DNA from: Tangfeifania diversioriginum
Lineage (GTDB): Bacteria > Bacteroidota > Bacteroidia > Bacteroidales > Prolixibacteraceae
Assembly: GCF_900141875.1 (NCBI RefSeq)
Contig: NZ_FQZE01000005.1
Location: 1-64,000 of the forward strand
Length of the DNA stretch: 64,000 nucleotides
Direction of reading: 5' to 3'
The notes under the pieces are model-generated. The model had not been told where the DNA came from. It saw nothing but the letters and a program-made list of their open reading frames with translations, and did not search any database. Positions 27,173-39,776 of the stretch are shown piece by piece. The number at the start of each line of letters is the position of its first letter. Position 1 is the first letter of the stretch. The position numbers were made by a program, and so were the translations under genes.

Positions 27173-30100
27173 ATGTCAGTAAATACAAAAAACGAGAGGA
27201 TTAATTTTTCCTCAACGCAAACCAGGTTTGATTACCCTGACTTTTTAGAAGTACAAATTAAATCATTTAAGGATTTCTTCCAGTTAAACACCACGCCCGA
27301 AAAGCGGAAGGAGGAAGGATTGTCACGTGTATTCGAGGAAAATTTCCCGATTACTGATACACGTAATAATTTTGTACTCGAGTTTCTCGACTACCAGGTC
27401 GATCCGCCGCGATACTCTATTAACGAGTGTATTGAACGTGGTTTAACCTTCAGCGTGCCGGTAAAGGCAAAGCTGAAACTGTACTGTACCGACCCGGAAC
27501 ACGAAGATTTCGATACGGTAGTGCAGGATGTTTATCTGGGAACAGTGCCATACATGACCGAAAGAGGTACCTTTATTGTTAATGGTGCCGAAAGGGTTAT
27601 TGTGTCGCAGTTGCACCGCTCACCGGGTGTATTCTTTGGTCAGAGTTTACACGCCAACGGTACAAAACTGTACTCGGCACGTATTATCCCGTTTAAAGGT
27701 TCGTGGATTGAGTTTGCAACCGACATTAACAGTGTCATGTTTGCATACATCGATCGTAAAAAGAAATTGCCTGTTACTACACTTTTACGTGCAATCGGCT
27801 ACGAAAGCGATAAGGATATTCTTGAAATATTCAATCTTGCCGACGAAGTAAAAGTTTCGAAAACCGGTTTGAAAAAAGTTATTGGCCGCAAACTTGCTGC
27901 CCGCGTGCTTAAATCGTGGGTTGAAGACTTTGTGGACGAAGACACCGGCGAGGTAGTTTCAATTGAACGTAACGAGGTAATTATCGACCGGGAAACAATC
28001 CTTGAAGAAGATCATATTGAAGATATTCTCGAATCAGGTGTAAAAACAATCTTGCTTCATAAAGATGATCAGAGGCAACAGGATTATGCAATTATTTACA
28101 ATACATTGCAAAAAGACCCCTGTAACTCTGAAAAAGAAGCGGTGCTTCACATCTACAGGCAGCTGCGAAACGCAGAACCGCCTGATGAAGCCACTGCCAG
28201 GGATGTCATTGATAAACTCTTTTTCTCCGATAAAAGATACGATCTCGGAGAAGTTGGCCGTTACCGGATTAATAAAAAATTAGGCCTCGAAGTGGAGGCT
28301 GAAAACCGGGTTTTGACCAAACAGGATATCATTGAAATTATCAGGTATCTGATTCAATTGGTGAATTCAAAAACCGATGTAGATGATATCGACCACCTGA
28401 GTAACCGCCGTGTGCGTACTGTGGGCGAACAAATGTACAACCAGTTTGGCATTGGGTTGGCACGCATGGCACGCACAATTCGTGAGCGAATGAATGTTCG
28501 CGATAACGAGGTTTTTACTCCAATTGATTTGATCAACTCAAAAACGCTTTCCTCGGTTATTAATTCATTTTTTGGGACCAACGCATTGTCTCAGTTTATG
28601 GATCAAACCAACCCGTTGGCAGAGATGACGCACAAGCGTCGTATGTCGGCACTTGGACCAGGCGGTTTGTCCCGCGAGAGGGCAGGTTTCGAGGTGCGCG
28701 ATGTGCACTATACACACTACGGAAGACTGTGTCCGATTGAAACACCTGAAGGACCAAACATTGGTTTGATTTCTTCATTATGCGTGTTTGCAAAAATTAC
28801 AGACCTTGGTTTTATTTCCACTCCCTACCGTAAAGTCGAAGACGGTAAAGTTGACCTTTCGGATGAAGGAGCTGTTTATTTAACAGCAGAAGAGGAAGAA
28901 GGCCGGATAATTGCACAGGCAAATGCGCCTATCGATGCAGATGGTTATTTCCTGAACCAGAAAGTAAAATCCAGACTCGACGGTGACTACCCATTAATTG
29001 ACAAGGAAGAAGTTAACCTGATGGATGTTGGACCGAATCAGATTGCTTCGGTTGCAGCTTCGTTAATTACCTTCCTGGAGCACGATGATGCCAACCGTGC
29101 ATTAATGGGATCGAACATGATGCGTCAGGCAGTACCGCTCCTGAGACCTGAATCTCCTATTGTGGGAACAGGGTTGGAAGGAAGGGCTGCAGCCGACTCA
29201 CAGGTGCTTATAAAAGCCGAGTTCGACGGGGTGATTGAGTTTGTTGATGCCACACAGATTATTGTTCGTTACGATGTAACTGACGATGATCGTTTTGTTA
29301 GTTTCGACCCAGAGGTTGTAACTTACGAATTGCAGAAATATTCCAAAACAAACCAGGGAACTACTGTCGATTTAAAACCGATTGTAGAAAAAGGCGAAAG
29401 GATTACAAAAGGTCAGATTTTATCCGAAGGTTATGCCACTGAAAAAGGTGAACTGGCGCTGGGCCGTAACCTGATGGTGGCATTTATGCCCTGGCAGGGA
29501 TACAACTTCGAGGATGCGATTGTAATTTCAGAACGCATTGTCCGCGAAGATGTTTTTACATCCGTTCATGTTGATGAGTACAGCCTTGAGGTTCGCGATA
29601 CAAAACGAGGGTTGGAAGAATTTACTTCTGACATTCCGAACGTAAGCGAAGAAGCAACTAAAAACCTCGATGAAAACGGTCTTATTCGCGTGGGGGCAAA
29701 TGTGAAACCGGGTGATATTCTCATCGGTAAAATTACTCCCAAAGGAGAATCGGATCCTTCACCCGAGGAAAAACTGTTGCGCGCAATTTTTGGCGATAAA
29801 GCCGGCGATGTGAAAGATGCATCACTTAAAGCTTCTCCTTCACTTTCAGGTGTTGTTATCGACAAAAAACTGTTCTCGAGAGTTGCAAAAGATAAAAAAG
29901 GCAAAACGGCTACCAAAGCACTTCTTGATCAGATTGACGAAAAATTTGACAACGAAATTGCCGCTTTGCGTGGCCGCCTCGAAGATAAATTATTTACACT
30001 CGTAAGCGGGAAAACTTCGCAGGGTGTTAAAGATTATTTCGGCACCGAGATAATTCCCAAAGGGGTTAAGTTTACCCTGAAACAGCTTCAGGAAATTGAT

Positions 30101-30985
30101 TACCTGTCGGTTAATCCATCAAAATGGACAACTGACAAGCAGAAAAACGAATTGATTTTCAGGGTGATCAATAACTACATCATGAAGCACAAGGAAGCAG
30201 AAGCAATCGCACGCCGCGAAAGATATAATGTCACCATTGGTGATGAGCTTCCTGCAGGAATCATTCAGCTTGCCAAAATATTTATTGCCAAAAAACGCAA
30301 ACTTCAAATTGGTGATAAAATGGCCGGACGCCACGGGAACAAAGGTATTGTATCACGCCTGGTGCGCCAGGAAGATATGCCATTCCTTGCGGATGGTACT
30401 CCTGTTGATATCGTACTCAACCCACTTGGTGTACCTTCAAGGATGAACCTCGGTCAGATTTATGAAACTGTTCTGGGATGGGCCGGAAAAGAATTGGGCG
30501 TTAAATTTGCAACCCCGGTTTTTGATGGTGCCACACTGGAAGAAATTACAGAATATACCGATAAAGCCAAAGTTCCCAGTTTCGGGAAAACAGTGCTTTA
30601 TGATGGTGAATCCGGTGAGCCGTTCGACCAGCATGCTACAGTTGGTGTAATTTACATGATGAAACTGGGGCACATGGTGGAAGATAAAATGCATGCCCGT
30701 TCTATTGGTCCCTACTCACTTATTACCCAGCAACCTTTGGGTGGTAAAGCGCAGTTTGGTGGCCAGCGTTTTGGTGAAATGGAGGTATGGGCACTCGAAG
30801 CATTTGGTGCTTCTCATATTCTTCAGGAAATCCTTACCGTTAAGTCGGATGATGTTATGGGAAGGGCAAAAGCTTACGAAACAATTGTTAAAGGAGAACC
30901 GATGCCCCAACCTGGAATTCCTGAATCGCTCAACGTACTGTTGCACGAATTGAGAGGCCTGGGTCTCAGTATTAAGATGGAATAA
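27173..30985 (+). CDS. rpoB: RNA polymerase beta subunit
   Basis: 1270 residues, the usual length in Bacteroidota. Landmarks: the rifampicin region around [33 protein letters not shown] (here [20 protein letters not shown]) with D, H and R at wild-type-like positions, [27 protein letters not shown] in the form [16 protein letters not shown], and the C-terminal [20 protein letters not shown]. It follows the attenuator by 39 bases and precedes rpoC by 51. Confidence 0.98.
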   Translation: MSVNTKNERINFSSTQTRFDYPDFLEVQIKSFKDFFQLNTTPEKRKEEGLSRVFEENFPITDTRNNFVLEFLDYQVDPPRYSINECIERGLTFSVPVKAKLKLYCTDPEHEDFDTVVQDVYLGTVPYMTERGTFIVNGAERVIVSQLHRSPGVFFGQSLHANGTKLYSARIIPFKGSWIEFATDINSVMFAYIDRKKKLPVTTLLRAIGYESDKDILEIFNLADEVKVSKTGLKKVIGRKLAARVLKSWVEDFVDEDTGEVVSIERNEVIIDRETILEEDHIEDILESGVKTILLHKDDQRQQDYAIIYNTLQKDPCNSEKEAVLHIYRQLRNAEPPDEATARDVIDKLFFSDKRYDLGEVGRYRINKKLGLEVEAENRVLTKQDIIEIIRYLIQLVNSKTDVDDIDHLSNRRVRTVGEQMYNQFGIGLARMARTIRERMNVRDNEVFTPIDLINSKTLSSVINSFFGTNALSQFMDQTNPLAEMTHKRRMSALGPGGLSRERAGFEVRDVHYTHYGRLCPIETPEGPNIGLISSLCVFAKITDLGFISTPYRKVEDGKVDLSDEGAVYLTAEEEEGRIIAQANAPIDADGYFLNQKVKSRLDGDYPLIDKEEVNLMDVGPNQIASVAASLITFLEHDDANRALMGSNMMRQAVPLLRPESPIVGTGLEGRAAADSQVLIKAEFDGVIEFVDATQIIVRYDVTDDDRFVSFDPEVVTYELQKYSKTNQGTTVDLKPIVEKGERITKGQILSEGYATEKGELALGRNLMVAFMPWQGYNFEDAIVISERIVREDVFTSVHVDEYSLEVRDTKRGLEEFTSDIPNVSEEATKNLDENGLIRVGANVKPGDILIGKITPKGESDPSPEEKLLRAIFGDKAGDVKDASLKASPSLSGVVIDKKLFSRVAKDKKGKTATKALLDQIDEKFDNEIAALRGRLEDKLFTLVSGKTSQGVKDYFGTEIIPKGVKFTLKQLQEIDYLSVNPSKWTTDKQKNELIFRVINNYIMKHKEAEAIARRERYNVTIGDELPAGIIQLAKIFIAKKRKLQIGDKMAGRHGNKGIVSRLVRQEDMPFLADGTPVDIVLNPLGVPSRMNLGQIYETVLGWAGKELGVKFATPVFDGATLEEITEYTDKAKVPSFGKTVLYDGESGEPFDQHATVGVIYMMKLGHMVEDKMHARSIGPYSLITQQPLGGKAQFGGQRFGEMEVWALEAFGASHILQEILTVKSDDVMGRAKAYETIVKGEPMPQPGIPESLNVLLHELRGLGLSIKME

Positions 30986-31036
30986 AATTTCATCTTCATT
31001 TTATTGGTTCTGTTATAATGATTTTTAATTCAAATT

Positions 31037-34000
31037 ATGGCATTCAGAAAAGATAACAAAGCAAAAGGTGGTTTCTCGAAAATTTCGATCAGTCTGGCTT
31101 CACCGGAAGAAATTCTGGAACGGTCATTCGGCGAAGTTTTGAAACCCGAAACAATAAATTACAGAACTTACAAACCCGAACGGGACGGCTTGTTTTGCGA
31201 GCGTATTTTTGGCCCTGTCAAAGATTACGAATGTCATTGCGGGAAATACAAACGTATCCGGTACAAAGGAATCGTTTGCGACCGCTGTGGTGTTGAAGTT
31301 ACAGAGAAAAAAGTTCGTCGCGAACGCATGGGCCACATTGCACTGGTTGTGCCGGTGGCTCATATCTGGTACTTCCGTTCGTTACCGAATAAAATAGGCT
31401 ATTTACTTGGCCTCCCAACCAAAAAGCTCGATTCAATTATTTATTACGAACGTTACGTGGTAATAAATGCGGGGGTAAAAGCAGAAGACGGCGTGAAACA
31501 GCTCGACTTTTTAACCGAAGAAGAGTACCTCGATATTGTGGATACCCTCCCGAAAGACAATCACATGCTCGACGATGAAGACCCGAATAAATTCATCGCC
31601 AAAATGGGAGCTGAGGCGCTTTACGAGATTTTGAGCAGAATCGATTTGGATGATTTGTCATTCACATTGAGGCACAAAGCCAATACCGAAACTTCTCAGC
31701 AACGTAAAAACGAAGCATTGAAACGTCTTCAGGTTGTTGAAGCATTCAGGGCAAGTAAAAACCTCAATCGCCCGGAATGGATGATTGTAAGAGTTGTTCC
31801 TGTTATTCCTCCCGATTTGAGGCCACTGGTTCCGCTCGATGGCGGGAGGTTTGCCACATCTGACTTGAATGACCTTTATCGCCGGGTAATTATACGTAAT
31901 AACCGTTTGAAAAGGTTGATCGAGATTAAAGCACCCGAGGTAATCCTGAGAAACGAAAAACGAATGCTCCAGGAAGCTGTTGATTCGTTATTCGATAATT
32001 CAAGAAAATCGAATGCTGTAAAAACGGAAAATAACCGTGCCCTGAAATCACTCTCCGATAGTTTGAAAGGGAAACAAGGCCGCTTCCGCCAAAACCTGCT
32101 GGGTAAACGTGTTGACTATTCTGCACGTTCAGTAATTGTGGTGGGGCCAAAATTGAAAGTACACGAATGTGGGTTGCCAAAAGACATGGCCGCTGAGTTG
32201 TACAAGCCTTTCATTATCCGGAAATTAATTGAAAGAGGCATCGTGAAAACCGTTAAATCAGCTAAAAAAATAGTTGACCGGAAAGATCCCGTAGTTTGGG
32301 AAATTCTGGAAAATGTGTTGAAAGGTCATCCGGTAATGCTAAACCGTGCACCTACATTGCACCGGTTGTCAATCCAGGCATTCCAGCCTGTTTTGATTGA
32401 GGGTAAGGCAATTCAGTTGCACCCGCTGGTTTGTACCGGGTTTAATGCCGACTTCGACGGCGACCAAATGGCTGTTCACCTTCCATTGGGCAATGCTGCC
32501 ATACTGGAAACACAGCTGCTGATGCTTGCTTCGCATAACCTGATGAACCCTGCAAACGGAGCACCTATTCAGGTTCCGTCGCAGGATATGGTTCTTGGTT
32601 TGTACTACATGACCAAACCACGTAAAGGTTCGAAAGGGGAAGGAATGACTTTTTATTCGCCTGAAGAGGTGATGATTGCTTATTCAGAAAGAGCTATCGA
32701 CCTGCATGCTATCATCAAAGTGAAAGTGAAAGACATCGATGAAAACGGTGAGATTTTTAAACACATTATTGAAACTTCGGTAGGACGTGTTATTTTTAAT
32801 GAATACGTTCCGATCAAAGCAGGATACATTAATCAGCTGCTTACCAAAAAGTCGTTGAGGACTATTATTGCCGATGTTTTCAAGAAATGCGGAAATGCTG
32901 AAACCGTAACTTTCCTCGATGCAATTAAGGACCTGGGATACAACATGGCTTACAGAGGTGGCTTGTCGTTTAACCTCGACGATGTTATTATTCCCGAAGA
33001 TAAAGAAACAATTGTTGGCACTGGTTATCAGGAAGTTGAAGAAATTATCAGCAATTACAACATGGGATTTATTACCAACAACGAGCGCTATAACCAGGTA
33101 ATTGATATCTGGACACATGCCAACTCGAAACTTACCAACTCGGTAATGAAAACCATTAGTACTGACAAACAGGGTTTCAACTCTATTTATATGATGCTCG
33201 ACTCAGGTGCCCGTGGTTCGAAAGAACAGATCAGGCAGCTGTGCGGAATGAGGGGATTGATGGCCAAGCCACAAAAATCCGGCTCAACGGGTTCGCAAAT
33301 TATTGAAAACCCGATTCTGGCAAACTTTAAAGAAGGGTTGTCCGTACTTGAATACTTTATTTCAACACACGGTGCCCGTAAAGGACTTGCTGATACCGCA
33401 CTGAAAACTGCTGATGCCGGTTATCTTACCCGTCGTTTGGTTGATGTTTCGCAAGATGTAATTATTTCAGAAGAAGACTGCGGAACACTGCGCGGATTGG
33501 TTGCTACTGCCATTAAAAACAACGAAGAAGTTGTTGCATCGCTCTACGAACGTATTGTTGGAAGGACTTCTGTTCACGATATTTTCCATCCGTTGAATGG
33601 CGATTTAATTGTAAAATCGGGCGATACCATTACTGAAGAAGTAGCTGCTGCTATTGATGAATCGCCGATTGAGAGCGTGGAAATTCGTTCAGTACTTACC
33701 TGCGAATCAAAAGTAGGGGTTTGCTCGAAATGTTACGGAAGAAACCTGGCTACCGGCGACTTGGTTCAGAAGGGAGAATCTGTTGGTGTAATTGCTGCAC
33801 AGTCAATTGGTGAGCCCGGAACACAGCTTACACTCCGTACGTTCCACGTTGGTGGTATTGCAGGTAACATTTCAGCACAATCTACTGTAGAAGCCCGTTA
33901 CGACGGATATGCAGAAATTGAAGAGCTGCGGGCAGTAGAACAGAAATCTGAAGATGGCAAAACCCTTGATATTGTAGTGAGCCGTTTGGCCGAACTCAAA

Positions 34001-35299
34001 ATTATTGATAAGAATACCAAAATTCCGTTGTCAACCCATACCATTCCCTACGGTTCAAAATTGTATGTGAAAAATGGCGAGGAGATAAGGAAAGGGAAAC
34101 TTATTTGTGAGTGGGACCCGTTCAATGGTGTAATTATTACCGAATTTGATGGTAAAATTGAGTTTGAGAACTTAATCGATGGAATTACTTACCGCGAAGA
34201 ATCGGACGAACAAACCGGTTACAGTGAAAAAGTAATTATCGAAACAAAAGATAAAACAAAGAACCCGACACTCAAAATTATGGACAAAGAGGGATCGATG
34301 ATCCGCTCTTACAACTTACCTGTAGGTGGCCATATTGCTGTGTCGCAGGGACAAGCAGTGAATGCTGGTGAAGTTCTCGTGAAAATACCACGTGCTGCCG
34401 GTAAAGCAGGCGATATCACTGGTGGTCTGCCACGTGTAACCGAGCTTTTTGAAGCACGTAACCCATCCAACCCCGCCGTGGTTTCCGAAATCGACGGAGA
34501 GGTTTCACTGGGTAAAATCAAGCGTGGTAACCGCGAAATTATCATTACCTCAAAAGGCGGTGATGTCAAGAAATACCTCGTGCCGCTTTCAAAGCAGATA
34601 CTGGTACAGGAAAACGACTACATCAGGGCTGGTACCAAGTTATCCGACGGTGCTACAACTCCTTCCGATATTCTCGGTATTAAAGGTCCAACTGCTGTTC
34701 AGGAATACATTCTTAACGAAGTTCAGGATGTGTACCGCATGCAGGGGGTAAAAATTAACGATAAGCATTTTGAAGTGATTATCCGCCAGATGATGCGGAA
34801 AGTAACCATCGAAGACCCGGGTGATACACGATTCCTTGAAAAACAGGTTGTTGACAAAAACGAATTTGTTTCGGAAAACGACTGGATATGGAATAAGAAG
34901 GTCATTGTGGAACCCGGTAATGCTGAAGGATTAAAAGCAGGTCAGATTATTTCGGCCCGCAGGCTCAGAGATGAAAATTCGCAACTCAGGAGAAAAGATA
35001 AAAAACTGGTTGAAGCAAGGGATGCCATCCCTGCAACATCAAGTCAGAATCTTCAGGGAATTACCAAAGCAGCGTTGCAAACGCGCAGCTGGTTATCGGC
35101 CGCATCGTTCCAGGAAACTACAAAAGTACTGAACGAAGCAGCTATTAACGGTAAAACCGATTATCTCGACGGGTTGAAAGAAAACGTGATTTGTGGCCAC
35201 CTCATTCCGGCTGGAACCGGACTGAAAGAATACAAAAACCTGATTGTAGGCTCAAAAGAAGAATACGACAGGTTGGTGGATACAAGAAAAAATGATTAA
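31037..35299 (+). CDS. rpoC: RNA polymerase beta' subunit
   Basis: 1420 residues. The N-terminal zinc-binding cysteines are in [25 protein letters not shown]; the catalytic magnesium site is [10 protein letters not shown] near residue 470; the trigger-loop and bridge-helix regions ([38 protein letters not shown]) and the second zinc site ([16 protein letters not shown]) are present. The last gene of the core block before a DUF3467 gene. Confidence 0.98.
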   Translation: MAFRKDNKAKGGFSKISISLASPEEILERSFGEVLKPETINYRTYKPERDGLFCERIFGPVKDYECHCGKYKRIRYKGIVCDRCGVEVTEKKVRRERMGHIALVVPVAHIWYFRSLPNKIGYLLGLPTKKLDSIIYYERYVVINAGVKAEDGVKQLDFLTEEEYLDIVDTLPKDNHMLDDEDPNKFIAKMGAEALYEILSRIDLDDLSFTLRHKANTETSQQRKNEALKRLQVVEAFRASKNLNRPEWMIVRVVPVIPPDLRPLVPLDGGRFATSDLNDLYRRVIIRNNRLKRLIEIKAPEVILRNEKRMLQEAVDSLFDNSRKSNAVKTENNRALKSLSDSLKGKQGRFRQNLLGKRVDYSARSVIVVGPKLKVHECGLPKDMAAELYKPFIIRKLIERGIVKTVKSAKKIVDRKDPVVWEILENVLKGHPVMLNRAPTLHRLSIQAFQPVLIEGKAIQLHPLVCTGFNADFDGDQMAVHLPLGNAAILETQLLMLASHNLMNPANGAPIQVPSQDMVLGLYYMTKPRKGSKGEGMTFYSPEEVMIAYSERAIDLHAIIKVKVKDIDENGEIFKHIIETSVGRVIFNEYVPIKAGYINQLLTKKSLRTIIADVFKKCGNAETVTFLDAIKDLGYNMAYRGGLSFNLDDVIIPEDKETIVGTGYQEVEEIISNYNMGFITNNERYNQVIDIWTHANSKLTNSVMKTISTDKQGFNSIYMMLDSGARGSKEQIRQLCGMRGLMAKPQKSGSTGSQIIENPILANFKEGLSVLEYFISTHGARKGLADTALKTADAGYLTRRLVDVSQDVIISEEDCGTLRGLVATAIKNNEEVVASLYERIVGRTSVHDIFHPLNGDLIVKSGDTITEEVAAAIDESPIESVEIRSVLTCESKVGVCSKCYGRNLATGDLVQKGESVGVIAAQSIGEPGTQLTLRTFHVGGIAGNISAQSTVEARYDGYAEIEELRAVEQKSEDGKTLDIVVSRLAELKIIDKNTKIPLSTHTIPYGSKLYVKNGEEIRKGKLICEWDPFNGVIITEFDGKIEFENLIDGITYREESDEQTGYSEKVIIETKDKTKNPTLKIMDKEGSMIRSYNLPVGGHIAVSQGQAVNAGEVLVKIPRAAGKAGDITGGLPRVTELFEARNPSNPAVVSEIDGEVSLGKIKRGNREIIITSKGGDVKKYLVPLSKQILVQENDYIRAGTKLSDGATTPSDILGIKGPTAVQEYILNEVQDVYRMQGVKINDKHFEVIIRQMMRKVTIEDPGDTRFLEKQVVDKNEFVSENDWIWNKKVIVEPGNAEGLKAGQIISARRLRDENSQLRRKDKKLVEARDAIPATSSQNLQGITKAALQTRSWLSAASFQETTKVLNEAAINGKTDYLDGLKENVICGHLIPAGTGLKEYKNLIVGSKEEYDRLVDTRKND

Positions 35300-35310
35300 G
35301 TACAATTATT

Positions 35311-35637
35311 ATGGATGAGAAAAAACAAAAACAACAGCAATTGAATATTGAACTGAGTGAAGAAGTTGCACAGGGGATTTACTCTAACCTTGCAGTTATC
35401 ACACACTCCAGTTCAGAATTTGTGGTTGACTTTGTACGGATAATGCCGGGCGTTCCCAAGGCAAATGTGAAATCGCGGGTAATACTTACCCCGGAGCATG
35501 CCAAGCGGTTGCTGCTGGCGCTGCAGGATAACGTTAAAAAGTTTGAAGCGCAGCACGGGCCTATAAAAAATATAAAGCCCGGATCCGACCCATCCATGCC
35601 GCCAATGAACTTTGGCGGGCCTACGGCACAGGCATAA
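35311..35637 (+). CDS. DUF3467 domain protein
   Basis: 108 residues, nearly all one DUF3467 domain: LNIELSEEVAQGIYSNLAVITHSSSEF, VVDFVRIMPGV and VILTPEHAKRLLLALQDNVKKFEAQHG. The function is unknown. In Bacteroidota it commonly follows rpoC, as here (11-base gap), so it is probably cotranscribed with RNA polymerase. No signal peptide, so cytoplasmic. A terminator follows 15 bases after the stop. Confidence 0.88.
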   Translation: MDEKKQKQQQLNIELSEEVAQGIYSNLAVITHSSSEFVVDFVRIMPGVPKANVKSRVILTPEHAKRLLLALQDNVKKFEAQHGPIKNIKPGSDPSMPPMNFGGPTAQA

Positions 35638-35652
35638 TTTTAAGAGAATAGT

Positions 35653-35687
35653 AAAAGAGGGAGTTCATTTTTTGAACTCCCTCTTTT
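35653..35687. terminator. bidirectional terminator between rpoC operon and cysK
   Basis: AAAAGAGGGAGTTCA (35653-35667) and TGAACTCCCTCTTTT (35673-35687) form a perfect 15-bp stem with a five-T loop. A-run and T-run flanks let it end both the rpoBC-DUF3467 transcript and the converging cysteine synthase transcript. Confidence 0.88.
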
Positions 35688-35689
35688 GG

Positions 35690-36601
35690 TTAGTACAATC
35701 CATCAACGGAGAGGTATCTTTCTCCCACGTCATAACTAAATGTGAGTATTCGTGAACCTGCCGGCAATTCCTTAATTTTTTTTGCCACTGCAGCCAATGA
35801 TGCCCCTGAGGAAATACCTACAAACAGGCCTTCCTCCCGGGCTGCTTTCCTGGAATATTCAAAAGCTTCTTCCTTTGATACTTCCACCGTGCCATCAAGC
35901 AGGTCTTTAATCAGTGTGTCAGGCATAAAACCGGGACCAATGCCCTGGATTTGATGCGGACCGGGATCTCCACCTCCAATCACCGGGCTGTCGGAGGGCT
36001 CAACAGCCAGTACTTTTAGCTTTGGGAACTCCTTTTTCAGCACTTCAGCCACCCCGCTGATATGGCCTCCTGTTCCTACGCCGGTAATCAAATAATCGAT
36101 TCCTTCCGGGAAATCATCAATAATTTCTTTGGCTGTTTTTTTACGGTGAGCGTCGATGTTTGCCGGATTCGTAAATTGCGAAGGGATCCAGGAATCTTTG
36201 ATTTCAGTGGCCAGTTCTTCAGCTTTGGCAATCGAACCTTTCATCCCTTTTTCTTTCGGGGTGAGTTTCAGTTCGGCTCCCAGCGCCATCAATACCTGGC
36301 GACGTTCTATTGTCATCGACTCAGGCATGGTAAGGATGAGACGGTAACCTTTCACTGCTGCCACCAGTGCCAGGCCAATTCCTGTGTTTCCCGATGTTGG
36401 CTCAATAATTACCGAACCGGGTTTTAACAGTCCCTTCTTTTCGGCATCTTCAATCATCGACAGGGCAATTCTGTCTTTTATGCTCCCGCCGGGATTGAAC
36501 TTTTCAACTTTTACCCACACTTCAAAATCGGCAGGAAAAAGACGGGTCATTTTTACATGAGGCGTGTTGCCAATGGTTTCTAAAATGTTGTTTGCCTTCA
36601 T
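35690..36601 (-). CDS. cysK: cysteine synthase A (O-acetylserine sulfhydrylase)
   Basis: 303 residues, a PLP fold type II enzyme that makes cysteine from O-acetylserine and sulfide. PLP lysine K42 lies in [30 protein letters not shown] binds substrate; [16 protein letters not shown] holds the phosphate loop; [10 protein letters not shown] is the C-terminal serine motif. It is a single-gene unit that converges on the rpoC operon. The upstream region up to 36822 contains the terminator of the cyd operon. Confidence 0.93.
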   Translation of the reverse strand: MKANNILETIGNTPHVKMTRLFPADFEVWVKVEKFNPGGSIKDRIALSMIEDAEKKGLLKPGSVIIEPTSGNTGIGLALVAAVKGYRLILTMPESMTIERRQVLMALGAELKLTPKEKGMKGSIAKAEELATEIKDSWIPSQFTNPANIDAHRKKTAKEIIDDFPEGIDYLITGVGTGGHISGVAEVLKKEFPKLKVLAVEPSDSPVIGGGDPGPHQIQGIGPGFMPDTLIKDLLDGTVEVSKEEAFEYSRKAAREEGLFVGISSGASLAAVAKKIKELPAGSRILTFSYDVGERYLSVDGLY

Positions 36602-36629
36602 AATTTTCTTTTTAAACGGTTAAAACAAA

Positions 36630-36658
36630 AAGGCCTTCCCATTTTCTGGGAAGGCCTT
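36630..36658 (-). terminator. terminator of the cyd operon
   Basis: AAGGCCTTCCCA and TGGGAAGGCCTT form a perfect 12-bp stem with a 5-base loop. Read on the minus strand it is followed by TTTTGTTTTAACC. It lies about 165 bases past the stop of the small gene downstream of cydB. Confidence 0.75.
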
Positions 36659-36758
36659 CGTTTATATAATTAATAATTGAATTTCAATTTATTATACAAT
36701 CAACACCTTCCCGGTTTTTCGGAAACAGTAACAAATAATATTACACAAGGTGTTCATC

Positions 36759-36774
36759 ATATTGCCGGCAATAT
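36759..36774. promoter_or_regulatory. 16-bp perfect palindrome
   Basis: ATATTGCCGGCAATAT is self-complementary with no loop, which suggests a dimeric protein site more than an RNA hairpin. It lies in the 221-base gap between cysK and the small gene after cydB. No regulator can be named. Confidence 0.3.
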
Positions 36775-36822
36775 ATGTAATTTTTATTACTTCTAAATAA
36801 GAAGAGGCAAAAAAATTAGATT

Positions 36823-36951
36823 TTATTCCTGTTGCTCCTCTTCATTTTCCAGTTTCGCGCCGTATTTTTTCACGGCCCATTTAACTGCATAGTAGGAAAT
36901 TACTATGATAACAGGCCAGCTCAGCATCCATAATATAGGTGTCGTGTACAT
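36823..36951 (-). CDS. CydX-like small membrane protein of the bd oxidase operon
   Basis: 42 residues from the ATG at 36951: MYTTPILWMLSWPVIIVISY is one membrane helix, followed by KWAVKKYGAKLENEEEQQE. An ATG at 37014 would add a 21-residue extension that looks like intergenic DNA. Position directly after cydB and the single helix with a charged tail are those of CydX-type accessory subunits, which stabilise the bd oxidase in E. coli. Sequence similarity to CydX is not evident, so this is a call from context. Confidence 0.65.
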   Translation of the reverse strand: MYTTPILWMLSWPVIIVISYYAVKWAVKKYGAKLENEEEQQE

Positions 36952-37065
36952 ATTTTTTAAATTTTCAATATTCAAATAGCAAAATACAATTAGATTCCAA
37001 TAAACAATGTTCAAACTCCAAACATTCAGCCAATGTAATTTGGATTTTGACTTTTGGAATTTCTA

Positions 37066-38196
37066 TTAATAAACATGCGATTCTTCTTTAATTTCCTGTT
37101 CTGTAATTTTTTCCCGGTTCATGGCGCGCCAAAAGTAGATAATGTAGGCCAGCACAAACGGAATCATTAGCGAAACGTAACTCATGGCCGTTAATGTAAA
37201 TTTGCTTGACGACGCATTTTGTATTGTTAACGACGACTGCAAATCGTAAGCCGATGGGTAAAATGCGGTGTTGTTGAATCCGGCCATAATAAACAGGGCA
37301 AAAACAGTGAGCACAGTTCCCGAGCCGGCAAACCAAAAACCTTTGGTGCTGTGCTTAAACATAGTGGAGATGATTCCCCAGAGTACACCTGCGATCCCAA
37401 CGAGTAAAATACCCGCAATTACCGGCATTTGAAGCAGGTTGTGCATGTATTTGTATTTTTCCATAAAAACCTCGCCCGTTTCCGGATTTACGGCAAACCC
37501 TTCTTTCAGCAGCAGCCATACCAGGAAGTACAGGAAGAAGATCAGGAATGTAGAGCCCGATAAAAAAAGTTGTTTTTGCGAACGGGCAACAATAAGATCA
37601 TGGTCAACTGTGAAAATAAAATACAACAGGCCAAGTACCCGTGCCAAAAAGAACACCGACAATCCAAGTGCCACATTGTGAAATGTGAAAACGGCTTCCA
37701 AACCACGATAGGGAGTTTGCCAGATTACCTGGTTCATATCGTTCAGTGAAAACTGTGCGCCGTTAAAAAAGGTGCCCACCGCTGTTCCTATTAAGATGGT
37801 GCCCAGCAAACCGTTAATAACCAGGAATATTTCGTAGGTTTTTGCGCCCAGGAAATTGGCTGGTTTTTTACGGAATTCGTAAGCTACTGCCTGAATAATA
37901 AAAGCTGCAAGAATGAGCAGCCAAACCCAGTAGGCCCCGCCAAAACTGGTAGCATAAAACAGTGGAAAAGAAGCAAAGAAAGCGCCGCCAAATGTAACCA
38001 GCGTGGTAAAAGTAAATTCCCATTTCCGGCCCAGGGTGTTGAGTAAAATAGACTTTTCGTTTTCGTTTTTTCCTATTCGGTAAATCAATGTTTGTCCTCC
38101 CTGAACAAAAGTGAGGAAAACAAAAAGCGCACCCAGTACTGAAATGATTACCCACCAGTATTGTTGCAATGCTAAGTATGATAAATTTTCGAACAT
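37066..38196 (-). CDS. cydB: cytochrome bd oxidase subunit II
   Basis: 376 residues with about nine membrane helices. The start YLALQQYWWVIISVLGALFVFLTFVQGGQTLIYRIG (here YWWVIISVLGALFVFLTFVQ) matches Bacteroidota CydB, with GGQ in the conserved first helix region. With CydA it forms the quinol oxidase that reduces oxygen at low concentrations without pumping protons. It starts 18 bases after cydA. Confidence 0.92.
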   Translation of the reverse strand: MFENLSYLALQQYWWVIISVLGALFVFLTFVQGGQTLIYRIGKNENEKSILLNTLGRKWEFTFTTLVTFGGAFFASFPLFYATSFGGAYWVWLLILAAFIIQAVAYEFRKKPANFLGAKTYEIFLVINGLLGTILIGTAVGTFFNGAQFSLNDMNQVIWQTPYRGLEAVFTFHNVALGLSVFFLARVLGLLYFIFTVDHDLIVARSQKQLFLSGSTFLIFFLYFLVWLLLKEGFAVNPETGEVFMEKYKYMHNLLQMPVIAGILLVGIAGVLWGIISTMFKHSTKGFWFAGSGTVLTVFALFIMAGFNNTAFYPSAYDLQSSLTIQNASSSKFTLTAMSYVSLMIPFVLAYIIYFWRAMNREKITEQEIKEESHVY

Positions 38197-38214
38197 AATT
38201 TGTTTCCTCCTTTT

Positions 38215-39771
38215 TTAGTGTTTCGGACCAATTTTAATTTGACGGAACATGATTTTCAGCTCGGCAATAAGCAAAACTGTAAACAGGGCAGCAAACAGCC
38301 AGAAAGTTACCTGCACCGAGCCTGCACTAATCCGGGTTACACCGGCCATGGTTGGCATTAAATCCTGTACTACCCAGGGCTGGCGTCCAACTTCTGCAAC
38401 AATCCATCCGGCCTGGCTGGCAAGGTATGCCAGCGGAATGGCAATGACAGCGAGCCGCAAAAACCACCGTTTTTCAGTTAATTGTCCTTTTATGAGGTAA
38501 AACAGCGACAATGCAAACAGCAGTACAAACATAAATCCGAGGCCAACCATCAGGTGAAAACTGTAGAAAGTGAGTGGTACATTGGGTATTAAATCGTTCA
38601 CATCTTCAAAATAGCCATATCCGAAATATTTAAAGTAATTCTTCTGGAAGTCGTCGCTGGTGAGTTCAGCTTTTAGTGAATTGGCCAGTTCTTCGTTCTT
38701 CGCTTTTTTAGCCTCTTTAAACTCTGACAGTTTTGCAATGGCCACTTTCCCGCGTTCAATTTTTTCATTTGCGGGCATGTAACCGTACTTTTCGTTGCCG
38801 TCGATTAAATCATGAACCCCGGGAACAAAGGCGTTCCAGTCGAGAAAAGCCATGTAAGAAAGAAAATTCGGGATTTCAATTTTCATGGAGAAATCCTTCA
38901 GGTTTTCATTGTCCGGGTCGGTTTCGGTCGATGAAAACAACCCTACTGCCACCAGCCCGGCTCCTTCGGAACCATTGTACAATCCCTCGATTGCCGCAAA
39001 TTTCATGGGTTGGTCGTTGGCAATGGTGCGGGTGGAGTTGTCGCCGGTAAGTACCAGGTAAACCGACGAAATGAGGCCGAAAACCGCTGCAATAAGAATA
39101 CTCTTTTTTGCCAGAACAATTTCGCGCTTTTTAAGAATAAACCATGCCGAAACGCCAATCACAAAAATTGAAGCCAACACAAACCCCGATGATGTGGCGT
39201 GCAGCCATTTATCAACTGCAACCTGCGAGAACAGGATATCCCAGAAACTTTCCATTTCGTTACGGGCCGTTTCAGGGTTGAAAACCATGCCTACCGGTTT
39301 TTGCATCCAGCCGTTGGCAACCAGTATCCACAAGGCCGACATGTTGGCCCCGATGGCGGTTAACCAGGTGGCCAGCAGGTGCGTTTTTTTGCTCACTTTG
39401 TTCCAGCCAAAAAACATAATGGCGATGAAAGTGGATTCCATGAAAAAGGCAAAAATGCCTTCGATAGCCAGCGGCGCACCAAAAATGTCGCCCACAAACC
39501 AGGAGTAATTCGACCAGTTGGTGCCAAATTCAAACTCAAGAATAATACCGGTGGCCACCCCAATGGCGAAGTTAATGCCGAACAGGGTCATCCAGAATTT
39601 GGTTATTCGTTTCCACTCCTCATTGCCTGTTTTTACATACAGCGTTTCCATAAACGCGATAATAAAAGTTATACCCAGGGTGAGCGGCACAAATAACCAG
39701 TGGTACATGGCCGTGAGTGCAAATTGTGCCCTCGACCAGTTTACTAATGATAAATCTGCAATTTCAACCAT
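38215..39771 (-). CDS. cydA: cytochrome bd oxidase subunit I
   Basis: 518 residues. The N-terminal helix has WSRAQFALTAMYHWLFVPLTLG, whose His ligates haem; FEFGTNWSNYSWFVGDIFGAPLAIEG and the Q-loop region with a charged insert (about 250-380) follow, and QPWVVQDLMPT lies near the C-terminus. The subunit holds haems b558, b595 and d and the quinol site. Order on the minus strand: DUF4492, cydA, cydB, small membrane protein. Confidence 0.95.
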   Translation of the reverse strand: MVEIADLSLVNWSRAQFALTAMYHWLFVPLTLGITFIIAFMETLYVKTGNEEWKRITKFWMTLFGINFAIGVATGIILEFEFGTNWSNYSWFVGDIFGAPLAIEGIFAFFMESTFIAIMFFGWNKVSKKTHLLATWLTAIGANMSALWILVANGWMQKPVGMVFNPETARNEMESFWDILFSQVAVDKWLHATSSGFVLASIFVIGVSAWFILKKREIVLAKKSILIAAVFGLISSVYLVLTGDNSTRTIANDQPMKFAAIEGLYNGSEGAGLVAVGLFSSTETDPDNENLKDFSMKIEIPNFLSYMAFLDWNAFVPGVHDLIDGNEKYGYMPANEKIERGKVAIAKLSEFKEAKKAKNEELANSLKAELTSDDFQKNYFKYFGYGYFEDVNDLIPNVPLTFYSFHLMVGLGFMFVLLFALSLFYLIKGQLTEKRWFLRLAVIAIPLAYLASQAGWIVAEVGRQPWVVQDLMPTMAGVTRISAGSVQVTFWLFAALFTVLLIAELKIMFRQIKIGPKH

Positions 39772-39776
39772 TTCAA

